A stretch of 7,985 bases of DNA from positions 1-7,985 of the forward strand of contig CAMOXA010000063.1 of NCBI GenBank assembly GCA_946628745.1, given 5' to 3'. Under the pieces are notes generated by a model that made no database searches, was not told where the DNA came from, and saw nothing but the letters and a program-made list of their open reading frames with translations. The DNA comes from an uncultured Verrucomicrobiota bacterium. GTDB lineage: Bacteria > Verrucomicrobiota > Kiritimatiellia > RFP12 > UBA1067. Below are positions 7,044-7,985 of the stretch, in pieces; position 1 is the first letter of the stretch, and every line of letters begins with the position of its first letter. Both the position numbers and the translations under genes were made by a program.

Positions 7044-7073
7044 AGATTCCGCGCCCTCGCGGACGCGGAATCT
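7044..7073 (-). terminator. Perfect 10-bp inverted repeat between rpsU and folD, possible terminator
   Basis: AGATTCCGCG (7044-7053) is the exact reverse complement of CGCGGAATCT (7064-7073), with a 10-base loop. On the minus strand the hairpin follows the rpsU stop by 23 bases and precedes folD. Only a short T run (ATCTTTG) follows, so it is a weak intrinsic terminator at best. It could instead attenuate read-through or stabilise the 3' end of the ribosomal mRNA. Confidence 0.5.
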
Positions 7074-7096
7074 GCATTCGGCGCAAGTCTCAACAC

Positions 7097-7300
7097 TTAG
7101 TTGAGTTCCATGCGGCCGCGGCGCGAACGGTTGCGGATTCTGGCGCGCTGTGATTTCTTGCGCGCCTTCACGCACGGCTTTTCGAAGTAGCGCTGATCGC
7201 GGATCGTCTTGAGAAGACCTTCCTTGTCCAGTATCTTCTTCATCCGCTTAAGTCCGCGTTCGACGGACTCGCCCTTCTTGAGCTTGAGCACGATGGCCAT
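7097..7300 (-). CDS. rpsU: 30S ribosomal protein bS21
   Basis: A 67-residue basic protein: MAIVLKLKKGESVERGLKRMKKILDKEG..., the RDQRYFEKP block, then an Arg/Lys-rich C-terminal tail (KARKKSQRARIRNRSRRGR). This is the bS21 pattern, close to the usual 60-71 residues. bS21 sits on the small-subunit platform next to the 3' end of 16S rRNA and helps initiation. The ATG at 7300 shares its A with the last base of the rplQ TAA (TAATG), and an in-frame upstream extension would overlap rplQ with non-family sequence. A 10-base Shine-Dalgarno match (7305-7314) supports the start. Location directly after rplQ, translationally coupled, is unusual: rpsU is more often near dnaG/rpoD or gatB/yqeY-type genes. 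Confidence 0.95.
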   Translation of the reverse strand: MAIVLKLKKGESVERGLKRMKKILDKEGLLKTIRDQRYFEKPCVKARKKSQRARIRNRSRRGRMELN

Positions 7301-7713
7301 TACTTCACCTCCTTCGCAGCCTCTTCGACGGCGGCGGGCTTCTCGGCGGCCTGCTGGCCTGCCGTCACCCACTGCAGTATGCACATCTCGGCGGCGTCGC
7401 CCTTGCGGGTGCCGAGCTTGACGATGCGCGTATAGCCGCCCTTGCGATCTTTCATCGCCGGGGCGATCTTGTCGAACAGCTTCTGCACAGCCTTGGGCTG
7501 CGTAAGGCGGGAGGCGGCGAGGCGGCGGGCCGCGAGATCGCCCTTCTTGGCGACCGTCACGATCTTGTCCGCATCCTTGCGCGCTTCCTTCGCCTTCGGC
7601 AGAGTCGTCTTGATCGACTCCGCGAGGATGAGATTTGTTACCAGGCTGCGCATGAGCATCTTGCGATGCTCTGTCGAGCGGCCGAATTTCTTCATTACTC
7701 TCTGATGACGCAT
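7300..7713 (-). CDS. rplQ: 50S ribosomal protein bL17
   Basis: A 137-residue bL17, which binds 23S rRNA near the peptide exit. Family signatures: MRHQRVMKKFGRSTEHRKMLMRSLVTNL at the N-terminus, IKTTLPKAKEARKDADKIVTVAKKGDLAARR, the KLFDKIAP block and GGYTRIVKLGTRKGDAAEM. A 20-odd-residue Ala/Glu/Lys-rich tail (QQAAEKPAAVEEAAKEVK) extends past the compact core, as in a number of phyla. It follows rpoA by 18 bases with GGAG about 10 nt before the ATG, the standard rpoA-rplQ order of the alpha operon. Its stop overlaps the rpsU start by one base. Confidence 0.97.
   Translation of the reverse strand: MRHQRVMKKFGRSTEHRKMLMRSLVTNLILAESIKTTLPKAKEARKDADKIVTVAKKGDLAARRLAASRLTQPKAVQKLFDKIAPAMKDRKGGYTRIVKLGTRKGDAAEMCILQWVTAGQQAAEKPAAVEEAAKEVK
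7305..7314 (-). promoter_or_regulatory. Ten-base Shine-Dalgarno AAGGAGGTGA for rpsU
   Basis: Minus-strand AAGGAGGTGA is complementary to ten consecutive bases of the conserved 16S rRNA 3' tail. Its GGAGG core is 7 nt from the rpsU ATG. It is encoded inside the final rplQ codons (KEVK) and is by far the strongest ribosome-binding site in the window. Confidence 0.85.
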
Positions 7714-7731
7714 TTTGTCTGAACTCCAGTC

Positions 7732-7985
7732 TTACTTCTTCGTTTCGAGCAGGTCGGCGTCGAACTTGTAGCCGAGCGACAGGCCTAGCTGAACGAGTTT
7801 CGCCTTGATTTCTGTTAGCGACTTCTTGCCGAAGTTGCGGTATTTGAGCATGTCCGCCTCTGTCTTCGAGGCGAGTTCGCCCACGGTCGAGATGTTCGCG
7901 TTGTTGAGGCAGTTGGCCGCGCGGACGCTGAGCTCGATCTCGTTGACGGACATGTTGAGGAGCTTGCGGAGGCGTTCGCGCTCGT
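7732..7985 (-). CDS. rpoA: DNA-directed RNA polymerase subunit alpha, C-terminal domain (5' part beyond the window)
   Basis: The last 84 codons of rpoA are open to the right edge. The sequence is the alpha C-terminal domain: LRKLLNMSVNEIELSVRAANCLNNANISTVGELASKTEADMLKYRNFGKKSLTEIKAKLVQLGLSLGYKFDADLLETKK. The VRAANC motif holds the equivalents of E. coli Arg265, Asn268 and Cys269; FGKKSLTEI holds the Gly296/Lys298/Ser299/Glu302 patch. These bind UP elements and activators, so the domain looks functional. The ATG at 7951-7953 is an internal Met, not the gene start, because the frame continues upstream with family-like sequence (ERERLRKLLN). The alpha N-terminal assembly domain is outside the window. 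Confidence 0.97.
   Translation of the reverse strand, partial: ERERLRKLLNMSVNEIELSVRAANCLNNANISTVGELASKTEADMLKYRNFGKKSLTEIKAKLVQLGLSLGYKFDADLLETKK

Noticed and set aside
7301..7384. 28-residue N-terminal extension of bS21
   Set aside because: It is rplQ sequence in another frame. The bS21 family starts at the ATG at 7300, which has a strong SD.
1..7985. tRNA, rRNA, CRISPR, transposase, attachment sites
   Set aside because: No repeat arrays, transposase motifs or recognisable RNA-gene sequences were seen; all sequence is taken up by genes and short gaps.

Overview
This window is a dense, GC-rich stretch of bacterial chromosome that is mostly housekeeping. All genes but one lie on the minus strand. 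The gene set (rpoA, rplQ, rpsU, folD, uvrB) and a bacterial alpha-2-macroglobulin (A2M), a family found mainly in diderm bacteria, point to a Gram-negative-type organism. The rplQ-rpsU junction and the divergent UvrB make me lean towards the PVC group (Verrucomicrobiota/Kiritimatiellota/Lentisphaerota). That is a weak inference: no single marker here fixes the taxon. I see no phage, insertion sequence, CRISPR, tRNA or rRNA signal.

From right to left, in the direction of minus-strand transcription, the layout is as follows. (1) The 3' end of rpoA (alpha C-terminal domain), then rplQ (bL17), then rpsU (bS21). This is the tail of the alpha ribosomal operon, but with bS21 fused on by a one-base TAATG overlap and driven by a near-perfect Shine-Dalgarno sequence. 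(2) A 10-bp perfect inverted repeat, then folD. (3) A 99-residue probable secreted protein that starts on a TTG overlapping the folD stop codon (TTGA). It carries a QKPDGRW...TAAA motif resembling alpha/alpha-toroid (terpenoid-cyclase-like) repeats. (4) Converging on it from the plus strand, a 199-residue metallo-beta-lactamase-fold hydrolase of the glyoxalase II type, probably translated from a leaderless mRNA. (5) Divergent from that, uvrB with its own promoter; the two divergent promoters carry the identical extended -10 TGGTATAAT. (6) After a 76-bp gap, a large A2M-family protein. Its open frame runs more than 1,000 codons off the left edge, so the thioester region cannot be seen.

The pieces with the least routine biology are the rpsU junction, the small toroid-motif protein after folD, and the compact divergent promoter between uvrB and the hydrolase. 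I do not see a convincing wholly new system. The rest is conserved core machinery: transcription, translation, one-carbon metabolism and nucleotide excision repair, followed by an envelope protein resembling a protease trap. No gap between genes exceeds 100 bases.
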